DNA of 64,000 bases from Methyloceanibacter caenitepidi. Lineage in GTDB: Bacteria; Pseudomonadota; Alphaproteobacteria; Rhizobiales; Methyloligellaceae. The stretch spans positions 248,001-312,000 of the forward strand of contig NZ_AP014648.1 of NCBI RefSeq assembly GCF_000828475.1. Reading direction: 5' to 3'. The first letter of the stretch is position 1; each line of letters begins with the position of its first letter. The notes beneath the pieces were generated by a model. That model was not told the DNA's origin and searched no databases. It saw only the letters and a list, made by a program, of their open reading frames with translations. Positions 9,442-17,695 of this stretch are shown one piece after another. The translations under genes and the position numbers were made by a program.

Positions 9442-10208
9442 CGGATTATCCCCCAAATCCACTTGCGCTGTCATAAAACCTACATAAAAGTGCGTCCAAG
9501 GCAAGGCGGATTGCCAGGGCCGTACCGCAATGCGTGCCCAGAGCAATTGTTGTCACGGTGCGCGTGTTGAGTCGAAATGCGGGAGGTGGATCAATACACA
9601 GGGCCCCAGAGGGAAATATTTATCTTTCTGGCTTAAATATTTCGTCAAAAACTCTATGAGATATACATAACAATATTCGTGATATTGTTGTGATTATTGG
9701 AAAAATATTGTTATTACGCAATTTTATCTCATATCGCAATCATGGTGCTATCACCGGCATTCTTTTTGACTTGCGGTGTGCTGCCCTTTTTAGGGCTCTG
9801 CATCGCCGTCGCTGTAGAGATTCTTTGTCTAGCCGTCCTTCGCTCCACTTCGTGGTGCGGAAGAAGTTCTACCAAATTCGAGAACGGGAACGGCCTTTGG
9901 TCGGTCGTCACCCCCGTCGTGGGGTGCCAGCACAGATCACGGATGTGCGTGCAGGTTTGTGGCGTGGTCATCCGTTGCGATTGGCATGTATCGGGAAAAA
10001 TGTCCGTCGCTTCAATGGCGACGGCATGATGAGCAAGGAATGCTCGTTGGCTCTAGGCTGCGCCAGCCAGACGGTCGAAGACGCGACCATAGCCGCCCCG
10101 CGCCTACAGGCAGTTCCGCGTGAGGGTCTGCTGGTCGACACGGACTACGATCGGAGCGGACCACCGATGCGGAGTAACTTTCAGCAACGTCCAAGGTGAA
10201 AATTGATC
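9442..10208. other. AT-rich divergent intergenic region
   Basis: About 770 bases separate the trio on the minus strand from the LTA-synthase-like gene on the plus strand. The part 9600-9760 is very AT-rich and carries ordered repeats (separate entry), while 9760-10200 is of normal composition. An open frame through 9690-10199 has no good start or recognisable motif, and I regard it as spurious. The region must hold promoters for both flanking units; I cannot assign -35/-10 elements with confidence among the many AT-rich candidates. Confidence 0.5.
9614..9712. promoter_or_regulatory. Cluster of AT-rich repeats, candidate operator region
   Basis: Two identical palindromic boxes AAATATTT lie at 9614-9621 and 9635-9642, 21 bases apart (two helical turns). 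Further on, AACAATAT (9669-9676) and ATATTGTT (9682-9689) form a perfect 8-base dyad with spacer TCGTG. ATATTGTT then recurs at 9705-9712, 23 bases after the first copy. Regular spacing by helical turns is typical of protein-binding sites. Xenogeneic silencers or MucR/Ros-type proteins favour such DNA, but that link is only inference. Confidence 0.4.
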
Positions 10209-11924
10209 ATGCAATCGGCACCGTACCCGCGGGCCTGGGGACAAATTCTGGGAAGTGCACTCGCGCTGTCGGTCTCCATCTTCCTGCTTGTCCCATCGTT
10301 TTTCTATCAAACTCAGGCTGCTAGCATTGCTCTCCCGTTTGGGAACTTCCTTTTGCTAGGTTCCTTGGTCGGCGCCTTGCTTGCGTTCACGCTTGCGGCG
10401 ATCGCAATTCTGGTCAGCAGATGGCTTGACCTGTCTCGCCTCTATAGCGCGCTCGCAATCGCAATTACCGTAAAGGCGATATTTCTTGCGTCCTATGTTC
10501 CGCTTCTGGACGGGGATGTTCAGTTCCCCTCTATCCAGTCAGCGACAGGTATTTGGTCTGCCGTATCGCTGCTGATCGCGCTGGTTCTCGGGTTCGCCGC
10601 GACGTTTGTATTCAACCTAAGGGCCGGACCCGTCCTCGTCGCCGTCCTTGTATTCAGCCTTCAGCCGCTCTTGGATACGCGGAACTGGAGTTGGAGTAGG
10701 TCGGCCCTCAGTTCCCAGAAGAGCGTAGAGCCGGATGCCTTGCTGTCGTTTTCCAAGAGCAAGCACAACGTGCTTATCGTTTTGATAGATACGTTTTCTT
10801 CGGATGTATTCGCGGAGATTTTAGAGGAAAAAGAAAAATTTCGCCAAGAATTTGCGGGCTTCATATATTTCTACAATGCCATTTCCTATGCCCCTTACAC
10901 TATGATGTCCATGCAGAATGTTTATTCTGGCCGAGAATATAATGGTGGCGACATTGTAAAAATATATGAGTCGATCCGGAGCGATAGCCTGTTTGCAGAT
11001 TTTGAGAAAAATGGCGGTCAAACCACGCTCGGCGGCTTCTACTTTTTCCGAAAGTGTCCCGCACAGGAATGCTGGACAGAAAATGAGATTCTTGGAACGA
11101 CGCCAATAGATACATCAATATTGGATTACATTGAGTTGCTTGAAAATGGTCTGCTGCGCATTTCGCCAACATTCCTTCAGGGTCAGATCTACAACTCCGG
11201 CAATGGGAGGCTCGGAAAATACTTTGATCCGGATAAGGAGCCGGGTCGTATTTCCGCGGAAGTGATTAGCGAGTTTACGCAGAAGCTACAGGCGATTGAG
11301 AGCGGACCGCAGCTTAAGTTTCTCCACTTGATGACAACCCATTCGCCGCTAGTTCTTGATGACCATTGCCGTACTGTAGATGAAATGTCGCACCAACGAC
11401 GCAATTACAAGAAGCAGGCGACATGTGCCGTTCGCGGGTTGGTCGCCATGTTGGCAGCCCTGAAAGCGTCAAATGTCTACGACAACACGACTATAGTGTT
11501 GCTCGGAGATCATGGCGCCAGCATCGTCGGCCGCAAGCCGGATCGACGCTTCTTCGACGCCGTGGCTCCGACGGTGGGACGCGTCGGCCGGTTCAGGCCC
11601 GTTCTCGCGGTAAAACCCGCAGGCGCCGACGGACCGTTTTCGGTATCGGGCGCACCAGCTCAACTTGGAGACATTAGGAAGACACTTTGCGCACTGTCGA
11701 GTGACTGTCTCGCAAGCGTGCCGGGAGAGAGCCTGTTTTCACTGTCCTCAGACGCCGATCGCGAAAGACCATTTGTCGATTACGACAATCCCACCGTTGT
11801 GCGCAGCGCGAAAGAATCCGGCGAGATTCCAGAGCGTCTTCTTACGCGGTACACGATCGGAGGCTCATTGGAGTCGTTGTATGAAACCTATGACCCGGGC
11901 GCCGTTTCCAAGCACACGCGTTAG
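10209..11924 (+). CDS. Membrane LTA-synthase/sulfatase-like phosphotransferase
   Basis: 571 residues from the ATG at 10209 (a TTG two codons earlier is also well placed behind AAGGTG). About five N-terminal membrane helices (roughly residues 10-155) are followed by a periplasmic alkaline-phosphatase-superfamily domain: LIVLIDTFSSD (metal-binding Asp), SYAPYTMMSMQNVYSG, FLHLMTTHSPL and VLLGDHGASIVG (Asp-His metal ligands). The nucleophile position carries Thr in the YAPYTMMSM loop, not the C/S-x-P-x-R of true sulfatases. By analogy with LTA synthase and phosphoethanolamine transferases it would move a phospho-alcohol group from a lipid onto a glycan or lipid. The middle of the gene uses more A/T codons than its neighbours, suggesting transfer. 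It is divergent from the YIDPGSGS/NoeA/YidC trio, which is probably functionally linked. Confidence 0.82.
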   Translation: MQSAPYPRAWGQILGSALALSVSIFLLVPSFFYQTQAASIALPFGNFLLLGSLVGALLAFTLAAIAILVSRWLDLSRLYSALAIAITVKAIFLASYVPLLDGDVQFPSIQSATGIWSAVSLLIALVLGFAATFVFNLRAGPVLVAVLVFSLQPLLDTRNWSWSRSALSSQKSVEPDALLSFSKSKHNVLIVLIDTFSSDVFAEILEEKEKFRQEFAGFIYFYNAISYAPYTMMSMQNVYSGREYNGGDIVKIYESIRSDSLFADFEKNGGQTTLGGFYFFRKCPAQECWTENEILGTTPIDTSILDYIELLENGLLRISPTFLQGQIYNSGNGRLGKYFDPDKEPGRISAEVISEFTQKLQAIESGPQLKFLHLMTTHSPLVLDDHCRTVDEMSHQRRNYKKQATCAVRGLVAMLAALKASNVYDNTTIVLLGDHGASIVGRKPDRRFFDAVAPTVGRVGRFRPVLAVKPAGADGPFSVSGAPAQLGDIRKTLCALSSDCLASVPGESLFSLSSDADRERPFVDYDNPTVVRSAKESGEIPERLLTRYTIGGSLESLYETYDPGAVSKHTR

Positions 11925-12113
11925 GTTTGATCCCGACCCTTTTGGCGCGATGGTGGTAATCCCTGAAACGGATGCGTCTTGGTCCCGGTGATGTTGAAAT
12001 CAATCAGTTGAACGGCTCTCGCTCCAGAGTACCGCCCGGGCCGCTTCGAGCAGCAGCGCGACATACGGGTAGCAACACGTCCCGGTGCCGCTAATAAGAT
12101 TGGAAGTCGCGGG

Positions 12114-12998
12114 CTATTCCGCGAGATGTTGCTGCGCCATGCGAAGGAGCTCGTCCTCGGTCCAAAAATGCCTAGCGAATTTCGAGCCATACATCTGCTC
12201 GATATATTCTGGCTCCAGAGCAACCTGCTCCTTGAACGCCCGATAGGCCGCCGCATACGGCTTCATCTTGGAAGAGTTCTCTACGGCCAGCGAGATCGGC
12301 TGCCCCACGAAATCCGAGACCTCAGCCTGCTGCCGCTCAAGCTCAGCATCCATTCGCATGACCAGGAATTCAAACGCGTCTTTGCGATAACGCCCAACGC
12401 GGACCTCGCGATCAAAGTCTTCTGCAAAAATGTCGAAGTCGACACCGTCATTGAACTCCCGATCGAACCACTCGAGCGGCAACCTGTGGGGATAGCGCGC
12501 CTTGAAGGCTTTGACGAGTTGATCTGTAGGCGCCTCGTGCGACAAAGCAAAAACATGAAGATTTTCGAAGAACGCGGAGATGTTCCGAGCGATCGGTTCT
12601 CGAACCATCGTGATAATCCGCACCGGACGAGCGTCGCTCGCTATGATCTCTACGGCCTTTTTTGATGCTTCGACGTGCGGGACACGCGGAGGCCTAATAG
12701 CCTTTGTCGCACCGTTCCATTCCCGCCGAAGGAGCGGCAGAAGACCAACTTCTCGTGGCCGAGAGCGCGACGGCGCAGCCTGAAAACCTCCGCGACGTAA
12801 GCATCCCAACAATTCCGATGAATCTCGGTACTTGCGGAGGGCCGCCAGCCAACGGCCCCACTTAACGGTCGCATGCACGTTGGGCCGTATAGAGTGCATA
12901 TGAAGCGTTGGGATGTGCGCGCGCTTGAGCGCCCGCGAAACGGTGCTGGTGCCCACCTTGCCCATGGTCCAAACAAGTATAGGGGTTGCCTCCGACAT
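12114..12998 (-). CDS. Sulfotransferase-like protein
   Basis: 294 residues from the ATG at 12998, which has GAGAGGG just upstream; a longer frame to 13133 would run into the preceding gene and is rejected. PILVWTMGKVGTSTVSRAL (about 6-24) is a P-loop-like PAPS site with the G-K-V-G-S/T pattern of capsular polysaccharide synthesis proteins. ITMVREPIARNISAFFEN (about 129-146) matches the 3'-phosphate loop. It begins 17 bases after the SDR gene and is the last gene of a five-gene minus-strand operon. Inference: it sulfates the sugar or polymer made by the operon. The acceptor is unknown, and a non-sulfating nucleotide-binding role is possible. Confidence 0.7.
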   Translation of the reverse strand: MSEATPILVWTMGKVGTSTVSRALKRAHIPTLHMHSIRPNVHATVKWGRWLAALRKYRDSSELLGCLRRGGFQAAPSRSRPREVGLLPLLRREWNGATKAIRPPRVPHVEASKKAVEIIASDARPVRIITMVREPIARNISAFFENLHVFALSHEAPTDQLVKAFKARYPHRLPLEWFDREFNDGVDFDIFAEDFDREVRVGRYRKDAFEFLVMRMDAELERQQAEVSDFVGQPISLAVENSSKMKPYAAAYRAFKEQVALEPEYIEQMYGSKFARHFWTEDELLRMAQQHLAE

Positions 12999-13015
12999 TC
13001 TGCCCTCTCTCAGAG

Positions 13016-13780
13016 CTATATCCAGCCACCATCGACGACGAAGGTTTGATGGGTGCACATTGCACCATCGTCCGCAGCCAGAAACAATGCCATGCGCGCA
13101 ATGTCGTCGGGCATGACCCGGCCAGGCAGGCATTGTGCGTTATCGATCTCACGGTGCGCTTCTTCGTCTACCCAGCGCTCTAGCTGGCGCTCGGTCATCG
13201 TCCAGCCGGGTAGCAACGCATTCACGCGGATTTTCTTCGGCCCCAAGAGGCGCGCCAAAGTCCGCACCAGGCCATGAATGCCGGCCTTCGCCGTCGTGTA
13301 CCCCACCATCCCTGTGGTGTTGTTCAACCACGAGATGGAACCGAGACAGATTATGGCGCCGCCGCCAGCGGCTTCGATTGCCGGATACGCCGCCTGGGCC
13401 GCAAAGAACTGGTGCTTCAGATTGACGGCGAGGCAGTCGTCCCACAGATCAGGGGTAACCTCATCCAGTTCGTGGCGCGTGTCGTTCGCGGCGTTGGCGA
13501 TCAGAACCTGAAGACCACCGAGCGCAGCGGCGGTGTCCTTGATGGCTGCTTGTAGCTGCGGCGCGTCTGCGACGTCGCAGACCACGAAACGCACCCGCCC
13601 GCCGAGCTGCGCAGAGAGAGCCGACCCGGCCTCCTCGTCACGGTCGAGGAACGCGACCTTGGCGCCTTGCGCCGCAAACGCCTCGACCATGGCGCGGCCG
13701 ATACCGGTCGCCCCACCGGTGATGACGACAGCGCGATCCCGGAGGCTTGGATAAGTCGCAAACTGGTCGCTACCGCCCAA
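13016..13780 (-). CDS. SDR-family oxidoreductase
   Basis: Classical short-chain dehydrogenase of 254 residues. TGGATGIG (about 21-28) is the NAD(P)-binding loop, VVCDVAD holds the adenine-pocket Asp, and LIANAAND is the NAG-like motif. The catalytic set is Ser in ICLGSIS (about 148) and YTTAK (161-165). The start appears to be TTG at 13780, directly after the stop of the 2-hydroxyacid dehydrogenase gene, so translation is probably coupled. In an operon with a CMP-acid-sugar-type cytidylyltransferase and a glycosyltransferase, a role in modifying the sugar is likely; SDR proteins such as PtmA accompany cytidylyltransferases in nonulosonate loci. The substrate is not deducible. Confidence 0.85.
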   Translation of the reverse strand: MGGSDQFATYPSLRDRAVVITGGATGIGRAMVEAFAAQGAKVAFLDRDEEAGSALSAQLGGRVRFVVCDVADAPQLQAAIKDTAAALGGLQVLIANAANDTRHELDEVTPDLWDDCLAVNLKHQFFAAQAAYPAIEAAGGGAIICLGSISWLNNTTGMVGYTTAKAGIHGLVRTLARLLGPKKIRVNALLPGWTMTERQLERWVDEEAHREIDNAQCLPGRVMPDDIARMALFLAADDGAMCTHQTFVVDGGWI

Positions 13781-14755
13781 TCAAGCCACTCTGTTCGGTG
13801 TGAAGTCCAAATCCTTGAGGCCGAGCACGTGGAGCAGAATGTCCGTGGTCATCGCGTTGACCCGCGCAACGGCCTCGATTGTATTCGATCCGTTGTGTGT
13901 GCTGAAGACCGCTGTATCGAAGCCGTGAAGCGCGCTGGTTTGCGGCAGGGGCTCCACCTCGAAAACATCGAGCCCCGCGCCGGCGACTTTGCCGCTCTCG
14001 AGCGCCCGGCACAAAGCAGCCTCGTGGATCAGCGGCCCCCGGGACACGTTGACGATATAAACGCCTTCCTTCATCTGCGCGAAGGTTTCGTCACGCAGGA
14101 GATGCCGGCTCTCGGGTGTCAACTCGCAGGCGACGAGGATGGCATCGCTTTGCGCAAACAAGGCCGGCAGGTCGACCTGCATGACGCCGAGAGCGGACAG
14201 CGTCTCCTGATCGATCTCCCGGACGTCATACCCGATCGTTTCCATGCCGAATGCAACGGTACGCTTTGCTATAGCCTGGCCGATCGAGCCCAGACCGATC
14301 ACGCCCGCCGTCATGCCGGCAAGGGACCGGCCCGGCACTTTACGCCAGCCGCCCTCTCTAACCGAGTTGTGCATGTGATGCGTCTGACGCAGGACGTTCA
14401 GCAGCAGGCTGAGCGCGAGATCGGCGACCTCGTTGGCGAAGGTGCCAGGCGTGTTGTAGACAGGGATACCGAGTTCGGCGGCTTTCGCCTTGTCGATCGA
14501 GTCCGTCCCGATGCCCCATTTGATGACGGCCTTGAGCTGGGACGACTTTCCGGCCTCCAGAACGCTCGCATCGATCTCGTCGTCACCGGCGATCACCGCG
14601 TCAACGCCGACGATGGCCTCTCGCATGGCTGCCGCATCGAGCTGCTGCCCTTCGATGGTCGGCAGGATCGGTTCGACGCCGGCGGCCTCATAGAAGGGAC
14701 GGAAGTCCTCGAAATAGCGTTGCAGATGGTGGCAAGTCACGAGTGCTCTGTACAT
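13781..14755 (-). CDS. D-2-hydroxyacid dehydrogenase
   Basis: NAD-dependent D-isomer-specific 2-hydroxyacid dehydrogenase of 324 residues. The NAD loop VIGLGSIGQAIAKR is at about 152-165. Catalytic residues look intact: Arg in NVSRGPLIHE (about 239), Glu in GLDVFEVEPLP (about 266) and His in FSTHNGSNT (about 287). It resembles phosphoglycerate-dehydrogenase relatives but lacks ACT or other regulatory domains. It lies 3 bases from the cytidylyltransferase gene and abuts the SDR gene. In this operon it more likely acts on an acidic sugar precursor or supplies a hydroxy-acid/keto-acid substituent than on serine biosynthesis, but this is inference. Confidence 0.85.
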   Translation of the reverse strand: MYRALVTCHHLQRYFEDFRPFYEAAGVEPILPTIEGQQLDAAAMREAIVGVDAVIAGDDEIDASVLEAGKSSQLKAVIKWGIGTDSIDKAKAAELGIPVYNTPGTFANEVADLALSLLLNVLRQTHHMHNSVREGGWRKVPGRSLAGMTAGVIGLGSIGQAIAKRTVAFGMETIGYDVREIDQETLSALGVMQVDLPALFAQSDAILVACELTPESRHLLRDETFAQMKEGVYIVNVSRGPLIHEAALCRALESGKVAGAGLDVFEVEPLPQTSALHGFDTAVFSTHNGSNTIEAVARVNAMTTDILLHVLGLKDLDFTPNRVA

Positions 14756-14758
14756 CGC

Positions 14759-15442
14759 TCACGCGCCACGCGTTTCTTTGAAGATCAAGTCAGCGATGCG
14801 GAAATCGATCTCTTCGTCGATATCCTGCGCCTCGAGCGGATCCATCTCGAACATGATTGGACGGTTCCCGATGCGGTTGTGCCGCTGCTTCATGAGATCG
14901 CCGGGAAAGATGAAGATGCACGAATTCTCTTCGTAGATCGGCGGCAGGTCTTGCGTCCGCAGCAGGATGTTCGGGTTGTGGTTTACCGCGCGGGCCAAGC
15001 CATCCCAAAGCCGTGTCTGCAGCCGCGTGACCGAAAACAGCGAATCGTAAATCGGGTATTGGTCGAAGAACATGTCGACGGCGCGCTGCATCGTGTCCTT
15101 GCTGAGCAGTGGATTCGTCGAATGCGTCTGAAGATAGAACTCCGACGGAACCTCGTTGATGTCGTGCAGCAGGACATCGTTCATAGGCGTCATGCCGCCG
15201 AGCAGGTGCTCCGGGCGGTCCAGTACGAGAACATCCGGGAATTGGTCGGTACACTGTTCTTTGATGAGGTTGCTATCCGTATCGATGACGATCTTGTCGA
15301 TCTGCGGACACGAGAGCATCACCTCGACCATGTGATGAAAGAGCGGGCGCCCGTCGCCGAATGGGCGATAGTTTTTCCCTGGTACGCGCTCCGAGCTGTG
15401 CCGCATGGGCATGAGTGCGACCAGACGATACGGTGAACTCAT
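14759..15442 (-). CDS. Acylneuraminate-type cytidylyltransferase
   Basis: 227 residues resembling CMP-sialic-acid/CMP-Kdo synthetases. The CTP-binding N-terminus reads MPMRHSSERVPGKNYRPFG (family usually A-R-x-G-S-K-x-I-P-x-K-N). FYLQTHSTNPLLS (about 102-114) corresponds to the QPTSPL motif, and DIDEEIDFRIAD near the C-terminus matches the metal-binding D-I-D-x-x-x-D-F. It should activate an acidic sugar with CTP for the glycosyltransferase encoded just upstream in the operon, whose stop overlaps its ATG (ATGA). No NeuB-type synthase is in the window, so either the acid sugar is made elsewhere or the substrate is unusual. Confidence 0.85.
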   Translation of the reverse strand: MSSPYRLVALMPMRHSSERVPGKNYRPFGDGRPLFHHMVEVMLSCPQIDKIVIDTDSNLIKEQCTDQFPDVLVLDRPEHLLGGMTPMNDVLLHDINEVPSEFYLQTHSTNPLLSKDTMQRAVDMFFDQYPIYDSLFSVTRLQTRLWDGLARAVNHNPNILLRTQDLPPIYEENSCIFIFPGDLMKQRHNRIGNRPIMFEMDPLEAQDIDEEIDFRIADLIFKETRGA

Positions 15443-16476
15443 CGATCTCCTCTTACAATCCGAAGGCTTGGCGCCGCGCCATCGCCGTCTCCATCGCGGG
15501 GCTCCGCCTGGGCATCGGCGCTCGGCTCGTTCTCATCGAGCAGTCGGTCGTAGTCGATCGGGCGCCGCTCCACCGCCGCGTGGCCGTGGTGATGATGGGG
15601 CCGGGTTGGGTAGTAGAACCGCGCCCGGAGCTCGGCGGAAACGTCTGACGGACCGTTGAACCCGCGCCAGGTCCCGAGCAGCTGATTGTAGCGGAACTTG
15701 CAGATCGATCCCCACTCGCGGCGGAGAACGCCTTGCTTCAGGGCATGCATCCCATCGGACAAGACGTGTTGCGCGAGGAGCCAGCCAAAGTCCAGCCGCG
15801 AGAACTTCGCATGCTCGTCGATGGCGCGCATGGCGATCGCCTCGCGGCGGTAGCGGTTTTGCACCTGGTCCCAGGTCTCGTCGTGCAAATGCACAATCTC
15901 CGCTTCGGCCGTATAAGCGAGGAGGTAGCCCTTCGCCTGCACCGACTTGGCCCAAGCGAGGTCTTCCAGGCCGGTGAGGGCCTCGTCATAGGGATGATCC
16001 TCCCAGGTAGCCTTCCGGATCGCCGCATTCGCGTTGTTGCAGAAGTAGTTCTTCTGGGGAAAGACCGAGTGGGGCGGAAACCAGCGGGCGAAAATCTGAT
16101 GCTCGGAGAACTTGTTCACATCGCCGCCGCGCTGCCGCCCGTAGGTGAGCGCGACGCGGTCGTCCTCGAATGGAGCGACTAGCGTCTCGAGCCAATCGTC
16201 GTAGAGCGGGTAGACATGCGCGCTCACGAACACGCAGATGTCCCCGGTCGCCGCCGCGCAGCCGAGGTTCAGAGCCCGGCCGAAGGTGAACTGGTGCTTG
16301 TCGATGGGCACGACCCGGCAGCCGTAACGCCGCCCGATCTCGACGGTGCTGTCCGTGGACCCGGAATCAACAAGGATGATCTCGTCGGGCGCCTTGCGCT
16401 GAGCTTTTAGGCCAAGCAGAAGCTTCTCGAAATGCTCCTCCTCGTTGAAAGCCCGGATCACGATGGAAACGCGCAT
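15439..16476 (-). CDS. Glycosyltransferase family 2
   Basis: 345 residues. The start is set by MRVSIVIRAFNEEEHFEKLL at 16476 with GGGGGAG upstream. GT-A features: IILVDSGSTDST, RALNLGCAAATGD and VFVSAHVYPLYDDWLE; the usual D-x-D is replaced by an S-A-H type sequence, as in some GT2 members. LTGLEDLAWAKSVQAKGY near residue 185 is the acceptor-side ED motif. The C-terminal 60 residues are hydrophilic and low in complexity. It is the first gene of the operon running down to 12114. It likely transfers the CMP-activated or another sugar in the cytosol. Confidence 0.85.
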   Translation of the reverse strand: MRVSIVIRAFNEEEHFEKLLLGLKAQRKAPDEIILVDSGSTDSTVEIGRRYGCRVVPIDKHQFTFGRALNLGCAAATGDICVFVSAHVYPLYDDWLETLVAPFEDDRVALTYGRQRGGDVNKFSEHQIFARWFPPHSVFPQKNYFCNNANAAIRKATWEDHPYDEALTGLEDLAWAKSVQAKGYLLAYTAEAEIVHLHDETWDQVQNRYRREAIAMRAIDEHAKFSRLDFGWLLAQHVLSDGMHALKQGVLRREWGSICKFRYNQLLGTWRGFNGPSDVSAELRARFYYPTRPHHHHGHAAVERRPIDYDRLLDENEPSADAQAEPRDGDGDGAAPSLRIVRGDR

Positions 16477-16710
16477 ACAGCTCCCCCAACGACGCCTGAC
16501 GCACCCAGAACGCGCGGCATCGGCCTCATGTAGGCCGCATCGCATCGCATGGGTCAAGGGCAAAATGCCCGCCCCCCGGCGGCCGCTGAGGCTGCAAATC
16601 GGCCCTTCCGAAAACACCGCCTGCTGGCCCGCGCCGGGACGGCAATGCTATGAGGGGCTGTGGGCCGTTTCGAGGCAACGACGTGCCCCGCCACAGGGAA
16701 GACCTTGATT

Positions 16711-17604
16711 ATGAATACATTCGTCTCTGAGGCGCCCGCGATCGCGGCCGATGTGACCTGTATTTGGCGGGCAGGCGCGGTGCTCGGCGAAGGCCCGGTC
16801 TGGCACGACGCCGAGAAACGTCTGTATTGGACCGACATCAAGAGCTCGCGGCTCCACGCCTATCGGCCGGCGGACGGGAACATGCAGCAATGGGAGCTTC
16901 CCTGCAGGGTGGGATCGGTCGGCGTTCCGCCCGCCAACTGGGTGCCACCATCGGAGTTCGCGGGCACAGCACTTCTCGCCTGCGGCGACTGGGGTCTCAT
17001 GTGGCTTGGGGTAAGCACCAAGGAAGTTACCGCGACCCCCATCGCGGACCCAGAATCGGACCTGTTAGAGAACCGCTACAACGACGGCAAGATCGGGCCG
17101 GACGGTCGCTATTGGGCCGGCTCGATGCATGACGCCGAAACCGAGGCCACGGGCAGTCTCTATGCCTTCACGCCCGCCGGGCAATCGATGCGTCTCGACA
17201 CCGGCTACCACGTGACCAATGGGCCCGCGTTCAGCCCCGACGGCCGGACGGTGTATCACAACGACTCCGCGCTCCAGACCATCTACGCCTTCGATTTGAA
17301 CCAGGACGGAACGATTGGGAACAAGCGGGTCCTGGCGCGCTTCGGGCCGGACGAAGGATATCCGGACGGGATGACCACCGACCGCGACGGGAACCTATGG
17401 GTGGCCATATGGGGCGGCGCCCGGATCGAGAAAGTCTCACCCCAAGGCGAGCGCCTCGGGCGCGTAGCGATACCGACGCCCCAGGTGACCTCCTGTGCCT
17501 TCCAGGGCGACGACGAGACCGTCCTCTACGCCACGAGCGCAAAGATCGGCCTCGAGGCTCCCGAGCCCCTCGCGGGCGGACTGTTCAGGATCACGCTGGC
17601 ATAG
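16711..17604 (+). CDS. SMP-30/gluconolactonase-family protein
   Basis: 297 residues from the ATG at 16711, with AGGGAAG upstream (an in-frame ATG at 16660 is possible). Six-bladed beta-propeller lactonase features: VLGEGPVWHDAEKRLYWTDI holds the metal-binding Glu, NRYNDGKIGPDGRYWAGSMH the conserved Asn/Asp and substrate arginine region, VTNGPAFSPDGRTVYHNDS the second Asn, and YPDGMTTDRDGNLWVAIWGG the last Asp. Family members hydrolyse sugar lactones such as gluconolactone and need a divalent metal. It is divergent from the glycosyltransferase operon and 92 bases before the GNGPSL protein gene. It could belong to sugar catabolism unrelated to the island. Confidence 0.88.
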   Translation: MNTFVSEAPAIAADVTCIWRAGAVLGEGPVWHDAEKRLYWTDIKSSRLHAYRPADGNMQQWELPCRVGSVGVPPANWVPPSEFAGTALLACGDWGLMWLGVSTKEVTATPIADPESDLLENRYNDGKIGPDGRYWAGSMHDAETEATGSLYAFTPAGQSMRLDTGYHVTNGPAFSPDGRTVYHNDSALQTIYAFDLNQDGTIGNKRVLARFGPDEGYPDGMTTDRDGNLWVAIWGGARIEKVSPQGERLGRVAIPTPQVTSCAFQGDDETVLYATSAKIGLEAPEPLAGGLFRITLA

Positions 17605-17695
17605 ACACGCGCCGCATGCCGGTGGTCCTAGTGGGCCCCGAGGCCGCGGAAACTCGCTCGTGACAAATCGCACCAGAACGGCCAAAACCAATCCC

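Noticed and set aside
9690..10199. 169-codon frame in the divergent intergenic region
   Set aside because: No conserved motif, poor start, unusual amino-acid composition; more likely leader and promoter DNA.
12999..13133. N-terminal extension of the sulfotransferase gene into the SDR gene
   Set aside because: The ATG at 12998 has a good ribosome site and matches the motif position; the extension reads as non-protein sequence.
13667..15436. 589-codon open frame on the plus strand across the SDR, dehydrogenase and cytidylyltransferase genes
   Set aside because: It covers three genes with intact motifs on the other strand; the frame is a by-product of codon bias.
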